Of a stretch of 64,000 nt of DNA, positions 53,151 through 63,684 are shown in pieces. Numbering within the stretch: position 1 is the first letter of the stretch; each line of letters begins with the position of its first letter. The DNA is taken from NCBI RefSeq assembly GCF_036898095.1, contig NC_090726.1:43510875-43574874 (forward strand). Reading direction: 5' to 3'. The position numbers and the translations under genes were made by a program. The notes under the pieces are model-generated. The model saw only the letters and a program-made list of their open reading frames with translations. It did not search any database and was not told where the DNA came from. This stretch comes from Palaemon carinicauda (taxonomy: Eukaryota; Arthropoda; Malacostraca; Decapoda; Palaemonidae).

Positions 53151-54931
53151 TTCTCTCGGGAGTTCCGTTAGGAGCTGCAGAAGGTCCGGGAACCACTCTG
53201 CATGATGCCATAGCGGAGCTATCAAGGTCATTGACAGGTTGACCGATAGTCTGGTCTTGTTGAGCACCCTTCTCATCAGACAGAATGGTGGGAAGGCGTA
53301 GACGTCGATGTCCCACCGTTGTTGGAAGGCATCTTGCCAGAGTGCCTTGGGGTCCGGGACTGGGGAGCAGTACAGCGGCAGCTTGAAGTTCAAGGCTGTC
53401 GCGAACAGGTCCACTGTCGGGGAACCCCACAAAGTCAGGACTTTGTTGGCTACTAGAGGATCCAAATACCACTCGGTACTCACTATCTGCGATGCTCTGC
53501 TCAGACTGTCGGCGAGCACATTCCTTTTGCCCGGAATGAAGCGCGCTAATAGTGGAATCGAGTGGACTTTGGTCCATCTCAGTATTTCTACTGCAAGATG
53601 GGATAGCTGTTGTGAAAAGGTACCTCCCTGCTTGTTGATATAAGCCACTACTGTGGTGTTGTCGCTCATCACCACCACGGAGTGACCCGCCAGGATCTGT
53701 TGGAACTGTTGAAGAGCCAGATATACGGCCTTCATTTCTAGCAGATTGATGTGGAGGTACTTTTCTGAGTCTGACCATAGGCCTGAGATCCTCTGGTTCA
53801 GAACGTGGGCCCCCCACCCTTCTTTTGACGCGTCCGAGAACAGCATCAAATCCGGGGGAGGACGAGAAGATCCACTCCCTTTCGAAGGTTTTCGTCGGTC
53901 AACCACCACTGCAGGTCCGTCCGTTCCGCAGGCCCCATAGAGACCAGAACGTCCGGGGAATCGTTGCCTTGATTCCACCGGGACTTGAGCCGCCATTGCA
54001 GGGATCTCATCCTGAGGCAGACGTATGGAACTAGACGGGCCAAGGAAGACAGGTGACCTAGGAGACGTAACTAAGATTAGGCTGGAAGCTCTTCTCATCT
54101 GAGGAAAGGATCTGCGACCCTCCTCAGCCTTGCTATCCTGTCGTCTGATGGAAAGGCTTTGTGGAGATTGGTGTCCAATATCATGCTTAGATATACCAGT
54201 CGTTGAGATGGAAGCAGAGAAGACTTCTCGAGATTTACCATGATACTACATCTTGGCAAAGTCCCAGAAGCTTGTCTCGGTGTCAAAGAAGGGTCGACTC
54301 CGAGTCTGCCAGGATCAGCCAGTCGTCCAGGTAGCGAAGGAGACGGATGCCGATCTTGTGTGTCCACAAAGATATCAGGGTGAACACTCTGGTGAACACC
54401 TGTGGTGCTGTGGAGAGACCGAAACACAGCACCTTGAACTGGTAGATCTTGTTGTCTAGGCTGAATCTCAAGTACTTCCTGGAAGACGGATGGATTGGGA
54501 TCTGGAAGTACGCGTCCTTCAGATCCAGTGTGCACATGAAGTCTTGCGGTCTCACTGCAAGTCTGACCGTGTCTGCTGTCTCCATGCTGAACGAAGTTTA
54601 TTTGACAAACTTGTTCAGGGCTGAGAGGTCGATGACGGGTCTCCAGCCTCAAGACGCCTTCTTTACAAGAAAGAGTCGACTGAAGAAGCCTGAGGACCCG
54701 TCGACGACCTCTTGGAGAACATCCTTCTTGAGCATGGTCTCGACTTCTGCCCGAAGGGCTAGCCCCTTCGCCGATCCCATGGCATAGGAGCTCAACGACC
54801 CTGGATTCGCTGTCGGGAGGGAGAGATGTTATGAACGGGACGCGATATCCTTGGCTGATCACGGAGATCGTCCAGGAATCGGCCCCGAGTTGCTGCCACC
54901 TGAACGCGCAACTTTGCAGGCATCCCCCCAC
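53139..54931 (-). pseudogene. Group 3 RT and RNase H, frameshifted
   Basis: The start (GADSWTISVISQGYRVPF) lies in one frame. The RT core is in a second frame at 54283-54585 (CTLDLKDAYFQIPIHP, CFGLSTAPQVFTRV, YLDDWLILAD). The following thumb region is back in the first frame. RNase H is in the open frame 53139-54098 (LFSDASKEGWG, LLEMKAVYLALQQF, VMSDNTTVVAYINKQGG, VLADSLSRA). It is clearly homologous to group 1 but only about one third identical by eye. At least two frameshifts. Confidence 0.85.
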
Positions 54932-54959
54932 TGGTGGACATGCAGGGGGATTGCCAATC

Positions 54960-56521
54960 CTAGCGTTTGCGGCCTCGGCCGCTCCCTCTAGGATTCCTGC
55001 CTCCCCTGGAGGACTTTCTGCCCTTCTTGTCTTTGACAGGAAAGGGCTGCTGTTTGCACACCTTTGCCTTTGCTGCCGGAGCCGGTTTCAATGTCCTAGA
55101 CTGACAAGGCTGTTGTTGTAGAGGTGCTGGAGGCTTGTAGGGTCTGGATGTAAGAGCCCTTTGGAGGAGAGAATCATGATTCGATTTCCTCCACCTCTCA
55201 GCAGTCCGTTCCACATCCTTGGGCTCAAACAGGCTCTTTCCAAGGATAGAAGAGTGTCTGAGCTTGCAGACATCCACGGCTGGGACCTTCAAGTGGAACC
55301 TCTCGGTCACCGCATCACGACGCTTAAGGATCGAGTTTGCCCACAAGTTCGAAACTTTGTGAGCCAGAAACTCGATGGTGCGTGTGTCCTCGGATCGCAA
55401 CAGGATGCCCAGAGACCCCAGCCAGACATCCAGCCATGAAGTGGCCTGCATGGCACACTTTGCGACTTTCTCCTGGCTCAAGATCTCTGTAGCCGAGAAT
55501 GTCACCTGCCGGGCGGAGTGTTTCTCAAGGGAAATTCCCCTGGTAAGCTCTTCCACAGAATGATGGAGAGGAAGAGCTAAACAAGGCTCCCCCATGATCT
55601 CGAAGTACCTCCACTGTTGTACAGGAGGAGGTGGGAGGAGTTTGTTACCGGCAGGGGAACGGCTGGAGGAGGCGAGTTCGGAGAGCTGGCCCTCAACCTT
55701 GTCTCTGGCGCTCTTTACCCCCTGGAACCAGGGCAAAGACGCGTTGGCCTTCGAGGGTTTTGAGTGCCGTAGACTTGGTCCAGGACCGTATCCTTGCCTT
55801 CGTGAGGGGCGGTCTCCGGGTCCTTGAACCTGTTGAGTTGCCTCATCAGATTCAGGACCTGCCAGAAGGCATGCTCTGACTCATGCTGCTCTCCTCCTGG
55901 TGGACTGGCAGCAAAGTATCCTGTCCCCAACTGCTCTACTTGGGGGGACACGTGGACATTCTCCTGGGGTCTTGCTGGCTCTGGTCGAATCCGGGAAGAA
56001 GACTTTGGGACGGTCTTTGAGTCCTTGGGCTCCCTCTGAGGGCTCCTCCCTGCCCCCCCCCCCCCCCACGGAACTATTCTCCTACTCGAGGTAGGGTTCC
56101 TCCCATTGGTGCCCAATTGTCTCGCCTCGCTGGATTCTCCTGAGGACGGAAAGGCTTCGTCCACAGGAGAAGGAGAAAACGTCTGAGAGGGAGAAGGGGC
56201 CTTCCTGACGGACTTCTTAGGAGCCAGTTTAACCCTAGGAGAAGTCACCACAAAGTCTACTTCTCTCTTCCTCTTCAGCGGAGACGAGGCTACCGTTGGT
56301 TTGAGGCCCAGATCAGCGAGGGCCGGCTTAACAGCCTGGACGACCGCTCTGATCAGGGACCCAAACCAAGGCTGACAGCTGACAGACGCAGTGTCAGCGA
56401 CTCCCGCTGGAGGGAAGGGGATCGGGCGATCCTTTGGAGTAGACACTACAGGGCCTGCCTGAAAAGAAGATGATGATGAGTGTTGCCTAGACCTCTCTGA
56501 AGATTTTTCCTCTTCCTGCAA
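54960..56521 (-). pseudogene. Group 3 gag, central and capsid part
   Basis: Two overlapping frames. 55715-56521 is Ser/Pro-rich and ends in YGTQNPRRPTRLCPGS. 54960-55736 carries the capsid-like region (LALPLHHSVEELTRGISLEK, KCAMQATSWLDVWLGSLGIL, FLAHKVSNLWANSILKRRDA) and a Gly/Arg/Lys-rich tail (SSRGGRNPRGSGRGRKR). The frames meet near 55730, implying a single indel. Layout (capsid, then basic tail directly before RT) equals that of group 1 although the primary sequence differs. Confidence 0.75.
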
Positions 56522-56639
56522 GTGCGCTGTTCTGCGCTTACGGGGGGGGAGATCGTGAAGACGATGATCGGGAAGTACACGCTCCTGAAGACTCGCAAGG
56601 TTGCCCGCGCTGCGAAACCCGGCGGGAATCGCGGTCGAG

Positions 56640-57560
56640 ATCGCGCTGGCGCTCTCGCGATGGTAAAATCACAGGTTCGCGCGCAGGCGAACGTTGGCGC
56701 ACATGCACGCGGAGATGAAAGCGCGGGTGCGCGTGGGCAAAGGGGCGCATTGGCGCGTGGGCGAGAGGGCGCGTGGACGCGCGAGCACAGGCGAAAGTGC
56801 GCGTAGGCGCGCAGGTGAGGGTGCGCGTGGTTTTAAGGGCGAGCTCTGGCAGCCGGGAGAACGACGGCGCGCAGGCGAGCGATGGCGCGTAGGGCATGGA
56901 GGTGACCGACTGCGCACAGGAGAGATAGCGCGTGGGAGCGTAGGAGACCTTCGGCGATCAAAAGAGTGGGCGCGTTGGAGAGAGCTTGCGCGCAGGCAAA
57001 GGATCGCGCGGGCACGCAAGAGATCGCTGGCGCGCAGGTGCGCGGTCAGGAGAAAACAGCTGGGGCGCAGAACCAGAAGGAGTAGTAACGCGCACAGGAG
57101 AACGCTCGTGGGCGCGCATAGGACACTTCTCGTGGGCGCGGCGCGCAGTGTCTCGTTCCAATCTAGAAGTGCTCACAGGTGAGAGCGCGTGATGGCGCGC
57201 AGGCGAGATCTGAGGGCGCGCAGGTGATCATAGGCGAGGCGGCGAAGGAAGAATCTCCTTGCCTGCGCCCAGATCCGGAGATCGTGGGCGCGCATAAGAA
57301 ACAGGGCGCGCAGATGTGCGCTGGCGAGTAGGCGATTGTGGGCGCTCAGGAGATCTCTGACGAGCAGGAGAGCGCTGGCACGCAGGTGAGCGCTGGCGAG
57401 CAGGAGATCTACGGAGAGATGACTCAGCTACAGGAGATCGCTTGCGCGTTGAGTCCGAAGAAGGCTGGTCCTCAGCTATAGCAGGAGAGCGCTTGCGCGC
57501 TACTGCGCGCTTGGCGTGGGCGCGCAGGTAAAACCTGGCACTTAAAGAACTTACTCACAT
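56640..57560. repeat. GC-rich Arg/Ser/Pro-coding degenerate repeats in group 3 gag
   Basis: Units around GGCGCGCAGGCGAGCG and GGAGAGCGCTTGCGCG recur dozens of times with variation. On the minus strand they read as RSPxxR and RARALS-like repeats in shifting frames. The same zone fills the start of the window. It joins the zinc-like N-terminus to the capsid part and resembles an expanded RS-type linker. Confidence 0.65.
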
Positions 57561-57969
57561 TGCGAGATAAGCCCTTTTGCCCCGAAGGGACCGTTGCCCG
57601 TTGGATAACGGGGTACGTTGGCGCCCACTGCGCATCTGCGTCCAGGAACGGAGAAGGAAGACTCCCAGGTATGGCAGGCGTAGGAGATTGTGGACGATCT
57701 GCTGAGAGGTTTAGAGATGCAGCTGCAACAGTCTGCTCACATCGAGGATGATCCTCTGCGGGGGACGTCGAAGGCGATGAACCGAAGAGGCGCCTCCTAA
57801 CTCCCTTGTAGGGAGAAGGAAGGCCTCTACGGCAAAGAGGAGGGTGAGCCTTACGGCGAAGACGACCTCGAGGGGCAGCAACACCATCGTCGGTCCTCCG
57901 AAGAGCAGTCTCTGTCAGTGAACTCCCCCGAGGGGGAGAATCACCCGCAGGAGAGACCGTTGGACTCAG

Positions 57970-58704
57970 CTACTCCCTCGAAGCATGTTCGGAGGGGGGA
58001 ACTGAGCCTTCAGCAACATCCGCAACAACAGCAGGGGTTTGACCCGACCCGTCGGAAGTCTCTGCCACAACAACGTCGACAATAGACAGAGGATCTACCT
58101 CTGCTATTACCGGCGACTGTTTGACAGCTGCACCCAACTGGATCAGGTCAAACAGGGCTTCCCTGGAGGGCGAGCCCTTAAGCCCCAAGGAAGCCCAAAG
58201 CTGCAAAAGATCATCATTAGCAACAGAGTTACCAATATCCTCCCCCGGAGGAGGAGGAGGAGGAGGAGGAGGAGGAGGAGGAGGAGGAGGAGGAGCTGCC
58301 TCGCTATGGGAGGCAACTCCTTCTCCCGAACCCCGAGGTTGGTCAACAAAAGAAAGGCCTACGCTACCACTCGACGGCATCTCACGAGAGACCGATCGAG
58401 TGTGAGCTTCGGAGGAGGTTCGGGCAATGGAAGAAGTGTCTTTGGAACCTTCCTTCTTCAAAGAAGCCCTTGAAGGAGAAAGGTCACGCCTAGACTTCTT
58501 CTTACGTCGCCGGGAAAACCTCTCCCACTGGAAGGTAGACCACTCCCTACAACTTTTATCCCTATCACACCGTTGACCTCTGCAGTACGGACACAAGGTG
58601 TGAGGGTCCGTCTCGACCGCCGACATGAACGTCCCACAAGGGCGGTCGGGTAAGCCAGGGCACTTCCGCATGATAGAGAGAGAGAGGCCAACTTCCAAAC
58701 ACAC
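57970..58704 (-). CDS. DIRS group 3 gag, N-terminal domain
   Basis: 244 codons. The likely true start is the Met of MRKCPGLPDRPCG, 11 codons into the frame. The cluster continues TDPHTLCPYCRGQRC and CREWSTFQWERF, then KKKSRRDLS. A run of about 15 Pro near the centre is encoded by a pure (GGA)n tract on the plus strand (58249-58292); the copy at 808-1536 has only five or six Pro there. Compared with that copy a CxxC near CIECREW is reduced to CREW. Proposed role: RNA binding within the particle. Confidence 0.75.
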   Translation of the reverse strand: MCLEVGLSLSIMRKCPGLPDRPCGTFMSAVETDPHTLCPYCRGQRCDRDKSCREWSTFQWERFSRRRKKKSRRDLSPSRASLKKEGSKDTSSIARTSSEAHTRSVSREMPSSGSVGLSFVDQPRGSGEGVASHSEAAPPPPPPPPPPPPPPPPGEDIGNSVANDDLLQLWASLGLKGSPSREALFDLIQLGAAVKQSPVIAEVDPLSIVDVVVAETSDGSGQTPAVVADVAEGSVPPSEHASRE

Positions 58705-58796
58705 AAGCTACAAGAAAAAGCAAAAAAAGATTAAGGCTGTCAAAAAAGCGAGGGTGAGACAGACACGTCTGATCATTACCCGAGCCAAAAGTGAAG

Positions 58797-58975
58797 TGAA
58801 TCAGTTCACCGGTGTGTGAGGGGGGAGGGGTAGCTAGCTACCCCTCCCCTACCCCCTCGCTAACTAGCGAGAGGGTAGTTAACCCTCGTTAAAAATCTAA
58901 TGGCTCGTCATTCAGCTACACCGAAAGTAATACCCTATGTAAATAGCGTGGTTTGTATTTCGGTTACGGAACAAA
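58797..58975. repeat. 5' terminal inverted repeat of the complete group 3 element
   Basis: Inverse of about 51295-51440: GTTCACCGGTGTGTGAGG, GGGGTAGCTAGCTACCCC, CTCGCTAACTAGCGAG and TTAACCCTCGTTAAAAATC are all shared. Ends GGTTACGGAACAAA. Confidence 0.9.
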
Positions 58976-58984
58976 TTGATATTA

Positions 58985-59705
58985 CAGTATTGTATATTTT
59001 GGCTATTGTGCTGACTGTAAGCAGAGTAATGAGAGGCTATTTTCTTCGTTCCTATTTTTCTGAAGTTAAACAAACTAAGCATTTTGGTCTAGTGAAATTT
59101 AAAACACTTGATAGACCTAGATGCTTATGGAGGCGTAGACCCAAATGGTACTTTTCCTTTGATTTTTTATAAAGACAGATTTCTTTGCTCTAAAGTTGTC
59201 TGTTAATTTCCACAAGTTAGCAAGAAGAGGTTTTTTTGCATTTGTTTGAGAATTAGCAATGTTACTCAATTTGGTAAATGCTGATAACCACCTAATTTCC
59301 ATAGCTCCCATATTATCTAGTTTTTTCAAAGTCTTTTGGGACGTCATGTAGGTATACTGAAAGTAATCATCTGTTCCCAAGGTAAACTGAAAGTAATCAA
59401 GAGTTTTTGTTTGGCTTTTGCAATGGACTTAAGCATGCAATGCCCTTCATAAAATTCAAACACTCAACAAATAGCCTTTGATTGTGGTCAGGACATTTAT
59501 GATTGGCCTTTATTCTATTTCTGCCTCTGACCATATTAATCATCAAATCTTTTTTGCAAACTTGACCAGATGGGAGTAGGTGGGTGTTTTCTCATCATTA
59601 TTGGATTTTTAAGCAATAGATTAGACAGTAATTGTTGAAAGGCACCATATTGGTGTCTATAGAAATGTAATATCTGGTGTTCCTCAAGGGTAGTGTTCTT
59701 GGCTC
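58985..59705 (+). pseudogene. LINE RT fragment, heavily decayed
   Basis: Translated on the plus strand in changing frames: a PLIFYKD-like segment near 59150, the FHKLARRGFF segment near 59210 (in the usual place of a 'KLARRG' block), then FMIGLYSISASDHINHQ near 59480-59530 (degenerate motif A, 'D-F-S-A-A-F-D-x-V-N-H' type) and YRNVISGVPQG near 59660-59690 (motif B). It starts just outside the DIRS end. Stops are numerous. Confidence 0.6.
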
Positions 59706-59880
59706 ATGAGGAACACCTGATATTACAGTCCTATAGACACTAACATGGTGCCGGTGCCCCTCAACAACTACTATCTGTAATCTATTGCTTAAAAATCCAA
59801 TAATGATAAGAAAACAGCCACCTACTCCCATCTGGTCAAGTTTGCTAAAAGGGTCAGATGATTAACATGGTCAAATGCAC
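59560..59880. repeat. Inverted duplication of a LINE RT segment
   Basis: 59560-59695 and 59712-59855 are reverse complements with about 12 percent differences and a spacer of only about 15 bp (GCAAACTTGACCAGATGGG against CCCATCTGGTCAAGTTTGC at the outside). Both arms encode the ...NRLQ-VVVEGH-...ISGVP stretch of an RT. Confidence 0.8.
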
Positions 59881-59969
59881 AAACAGAACTGCTGTAAAAG
59901 CTGAGCAATTGTTCATGTCAGGAAATGTTGAGCCACGGAAGGATTCATTCCTACTATTTCAATCATCAT

Positions 59970-60290
59970 TCCCAAGTTTAAAGGCCATTCATGAATAGCA
60001 GAAGCAAGGGACAGTGATAATGCTCTAGTTAGTTGGACACTGCCCAAGAGACTGACCATATATACATATACACAGCAGCCAAGTCCCCTTTCCAACCAGG
60101 GAGGGTCAGGCAGTGGCTGCTGATGACTCAGCAGGTAGACCTATAGGCTCCCCCAAAACAAACTCCCCATCCTTAGCTCACAAGGATGGTGAGGTTGCAG
60201 ACACTACAGGAAACTAGCAAGCTTGAGCGGGACTTAGACCTTTGTCTGGCGATCCCCGGCCAGGGACATTTCCACCAGGCATCCGCAACC
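59970..60290 (-). mobile_element. tRNA-derived SINE (copy 2)
   Basis: Inverse of 1833-2150. Box-B-like GGTCTAAGTCC (60230-60240, minus sense) and a degenerate box A near 60272-60283 are visible. Shared blocks are GGGGGAGCCTATAGGTC and GCTGAGTCATCAGCAGCCA. A poly-A run at 60311-60323 lies just beyond the 5' side in the SINE sense and probably belongs to a neighbour. Confidence 0.6.
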
Positions 60291-60417
60291 CTTGCAATCA
60301 TCAGAGTACAAAAAAAAAAAAAGGAGTAATTATGACCTTGAGATCTGCAGACTCAAATAATTGTTTAGATAACTGAACGGATGTACAGTACCCCAAGAGA
60401 ATGGCCCTAAGCCGACA

Positions 60418-60753
60418 CTATGATGAACATGCGAGTGAACACAGAAACAAGGAGCCTTGAACAGGTAGAAATTGTAAATATTTCCAGCATTGATAGATAT
60501 GTATTTGAAAATAGGTATCCTTCAGGTCTAATGAATGTACAGCATAACATCCTCCTTCCTGATGGAAGCCATTGTAGAACCTACGGATATCATGAACAGT
60601 TTGTAGAGTAAACCAATTCAGAGTTAAAGAGATCAAACCTGCCTCTGATAAAACTTCTCCACTAGGAGGAGCTGACTGTAAATGTACAAACAAACAGTAT
60701 GTTATGTACTGTATATAAAGACTTCCAACGAAAATAGACCTCCAACGTGGCAT
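60418..60753 (-). pseudogene. DIRS RT motif A fragment
   Basis: Reads SLDLKDTYFQIHIYQCWKYL followed by QFLPVQGSLFLCSL, corresponding to CTLDLKDAYFQIPIHPSSRK...FKVLCFGL of the group 3 RT, preceded by LTLNWFTLQTVHDI. Too short and altered to be functional. Confidence 0.6.
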
Positions 60754-61079
60754 AGAGACTGATCCCTGTTGTAACCCGAGGACCTCCTGTATTTAGGTCA
60801 TTGATTTTGTTTAAAATACACACACTGCTCAATATATAGCTATTTTTCTTTATACAAAATTAAAAAATATTCCCAAAATAATGACCCACCTAATTGGGGT
60901 GCACAGTCCTTCCTTCTGGATTGTGCAGGAGTAGAGCACTTATCACAATTGGAGCGAGACCACTTGGACAAAGAGGCATAAGTGTCATCCTCAGAGCATG
61001 ATCAGAGCAATTGCACAAGAGGAGTTTCAGTAACCAAGCAAGCGCAAGAGCGAGCACCAACTAACTCGAGCGCAAGTGC

Positions 61080-62110
61080 CAACTAACACAAAGGCAAGTG
61101 CCGAATGGAACTCAGAGGCAAGCACCAACTGGAACGCGAAGGAAAGAGCCAACTGGAAAACGAAGGCGAGAAACCCTTGGACCAAAAAGGTGGCGAGGCT
61201 TTGCTGGACCCAGAACCGTGGCTGGATTCAGAGTCAAGAGCGCCTGCCACGCCAATGAGAATTAGCACTGCGTAATGTATGGACTTCCTAGAAAAGTGAT
61301 TCCTCTGCTTGTGAGACCTGCTGGGAGACATGGAAGAGTCTATGGAAGAGCACCTGCCAGAAGCTTGCAAGGAGCAACGATACCAACAGCGAGCTGGGAG
61401 GGGTGAAGCACTGGAACTGTTGTGCTTAGCGAGAGTAGTAGTAGTACAATTAGCAGGAGAGGGTGAACAAGCCCTACTAGAAGAGCACTTAGCATTGTGC
61501 TTGCAAGGAGACCGATCAACAGGATGAAGGAGAAGCACTGTAGGAAGATGCTCTCAATGAAGGTTCAAAAGGCCCTCTGGAAGAACCAAAAGGCAAAAGG
61601 CTGGAAGCCGAAAAAGGGCAGCTGTGAAGGAGAGCGCCCACGAGAAGATTGCTTCTGACCAGCCTCTGGAGACGACGAATCGTGAGGGGGCTGTAGTGCA
61701 GCCTGAGGAGCACGCTTGCGAGAAGGGTGATGGATTGCTGCCCTTGAAGCTTTCTGGAAGTTGGAGGCAGAGGCGGGGGAAGCTCCTCTCCTATGGCACC
61801 ATCTGAAGAAGGTGGGATTTCTACCTGAAGAGACACTTCTGGGCCAATGTCCTGCACTAGTCGCCTCAAAACAAGAACTGCTGAGGTTGTCTCTAACGGG
61901 GATCCCTGGATGCTGAGAGATGGCAACAGCACCCGTAATACATCTGCCTTCTGCAAAAGAAAACTTACCCTGAGGAGGGAAAGCCACCATCTCTCTAGGC
62001 ATAGGCATATGAGACAGGGGCTGGGGGTGCTGCAGCACAACCCCCAACATTTGGGCAGACTCAAATTTTTGGGGCAGAGAAGCCTGTGCAGCAGGACTAT
62101 TCAACTGTCA
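61080..62110 (-). pseudogene. Gag-like Ser/Pro-rich region of the degenerate element
   Basis: Open minus-strand stretches of 150-182 codons rich in Ser, Pro, Cys and His, placed between the gag N-terminus and the RT fragment. No capsid motif is recognisable. The plus-strand tract near 61030-61160 has short repeats like GCGAGCACCAACTGGAACGC. Assigned to gag by position only. Confidence 0.35.
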
Positions 62111-62386
62111 GAAGGTGAATTCTAACTCGGTCCTTGATTGTTATGTACAGAATACATATTTTTTTTGTGTATGTGTATTAATATAATAGCTTGGATTTAC
62201 AGACAAAATTTTTGGGGGAGCAGAGAGAGTTCAGCTCCCAAGATGAGAAGGGACAAATAAGCTTATATGTCTGGGAAAAAGGGCCACATCCCCTTGTCCC
62301 TGGGATTACTCGAGTAAAAGTGCCATCACTACTGCACAAGCGGCTCCAGAGGAAATCACTAATATGAGTGAGGCGAGAGATCCGGG

Positions 62387-62587
62387 CTAAAAACAAGCTG
62401 GCCTGGCCTTCACCTTCCTCCTGCCAAACTTCACCCACTGGGAGGATGGCCACATCCTACACTCATTGCAAGGTGAAGACTCAGCAAACATACCTCTGCA
62501 GGCCTAGCAACGCAAATGAGGCTTAACATCAACGCCTTTCATAAAGGTACCGCAGGTTTTCGTCCGTATCCTAGGGCATATCCTCAT
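62387..62587 (-). pseudogene. Gag N-terminal Cys/His domain with one stop
   Basis: From the ATG at 62587: MRICPRIRTKTCGTFMKGVD then VKPHLRC, a TAG stop, ACRGMF, and CNECRMWPSSQWVKFGRRK. Aligns position by position with the group 3 gag start (CPGLPDRPCGTFM, DPHTLCPYCRG, CREWSTFQWERF). The stop lies in the C-x2-C pair. Ends at a second stop at 62387. Confidence 0.7.
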
Positions 62588-62859
62588 AACGCATGATGAA
62601 TGAAAGCACTCGCACATAAACACTAAAAACGAAGAAAAATTAGAAAAAGTGTCTGCCATAAATTCCAGTTAGACAGAGAGAGAGTATATCTGCACTCTTC
62701 AATGACTGAAATCAAATAGAGTTTGATGTGGGCCGGCGAGGGGGCAGTCGCCTCCCCGATCCCGGCAAGTACTGGTTGTTTACCTCGTTAAAAGTTTTAA
62801 CTGGCATACTCCAGCTTCACTTTTATCATTCTTTATGATTTGTATTTGTGTCATCATCA

Positions 62860-63326
62860 TCAAGTACGGGGTGTTCGATGTCAAACGGCCGTGGCCCTCT
62901 GCACAAAACTTCTCCATTCATTCCGGTCTTGAGCCTTCCCTTCCAACTCCACCATCGTTAGCCCGCACATCTCCATGATACAGTATTGTCACTCAATCTA
63001 GTTTTAGGCCTTCCTCTCGTTCTTGTACCATAGACTGATCCAATTAGTAGCGTTCTTTCCAGAGTATTGTGTTTCCGAACCTGGTGTCCGATAAAAGTTA
63101 GTTTTCTTTCATCCAAATTGTCAAGTAATCTTTTTTCGATATTGATCTTTTGTAGAACTTCCACGTTAGTCTTTTTCTCAATCCAGCTTATCCTAAGGAC
63201 TCTTCTGTAACACCATAGTTCAAAACTTTCTAATCTTTTCCGATCTGTAGCTTTTAAAACCCAACATTCTGATGGTGTATTTTTGTAGGAACAAATATTT
63301 TCCAAAATCCTGTGTTCATGAGGCAT
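62860..63326 (-). pseudogene. LINE ORF2 C-terminal remnant
   Basis: Minus-strand reading: CWVLKATDRKRLESFELWCY, RRVLRISWIEKKTNVEVLQ, TFIGHQVRKHNTLERTLLIG and RTRGRPKTRLSDN. This is the common tail 'E-x-W-x-L-x-x-x-D-x-K-R-L-x-x-F-E-x-W-C-Y-R-R-x-L-R-I-x-W' of RTE/Jockey-type LINE proteins, including the GH and G-R-P-K boxes. The open part is 62958-63326; upstream RT is absent. Confidence 0.8.
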
Positions 63327-63684
63327 TATTTACCATAATACTGCAAATCACTCGTTTATGGTGTTTGCCCGCCCAAAACCCTGGTCTCCCACTAGGGTCT
63401 CCCCCTTAATTGTTATTATATTGGGGGTTAGGAAAATTCATATGGTGGTTTGCCCAATATTAATGGTCAGAAATAGATAAAACACATGACGATAAAAATA
63501 CAGTAATGTACATGTATATGGTTTGGGCATTGGACTAGACGTTAAAATACTATAAAATATCAACTGCCAGATCCTCCAAACCTTAACCCAACAATATATG
63601 ACTGGCAAAATGATTAACAATAAAAGCGCTTTCAAAAGTACAGCACTGACTTTTTGCCGTCCGCTGTCAACCACACGATGTCGT
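63327..63684. other. No feature recognised
   Basis: AT-rich spacer between the LINE fragment and the satellite; no coding signal. Confidence 0.4.

Larger units (their letters stand above)
51238..58975 (-). mobile_element. DIRS-like retrotransposon, group 3, complete but decayed
   Basis: 7.74 kb. The left end is ATGACAAATTCGGAG and the right end is GTTACGGAACAAA, with inverted repeats of about 150 bp. The internal complementary region is at 51495-51588. Gene order on the minus strand: gag N-terminus (57970-58704), Arg/Ser/Pro-rich repeat zone, capsid (54960-56521), RT and RNase H (53139-54931), recombinase (about 52090-53817). All genes have frame breaks. It is inserted next to LINE sequence, with no evident target duplication. 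Confidence 0.85.
60418..62850 (-). mobile_element. Degenerate DIRS-like element, distant relative of group 3
   Basis: On the minus strand: a leader with CTCGTTAAAAGTTTTAACTGG (near 62790, compare the group 3 repeat), a gag N-terminus with one stop (62387-62587), a Ser/Pro-rich gag-like stretch (about 61080-62110) and an RT piece (60418-60753). Capsid, RNase H and recombinase are missing. The order and strand match the other DIRS copies. Confidence 0.6.

Noticed and set aside
56669..57192. Arg-rich plus-strand proteins in the GC-rich zone
   Set aside because: The zone belongs to a minus-strand gag and the plus-strand frames lack any conserved feature shared with the second copy at 1-720.
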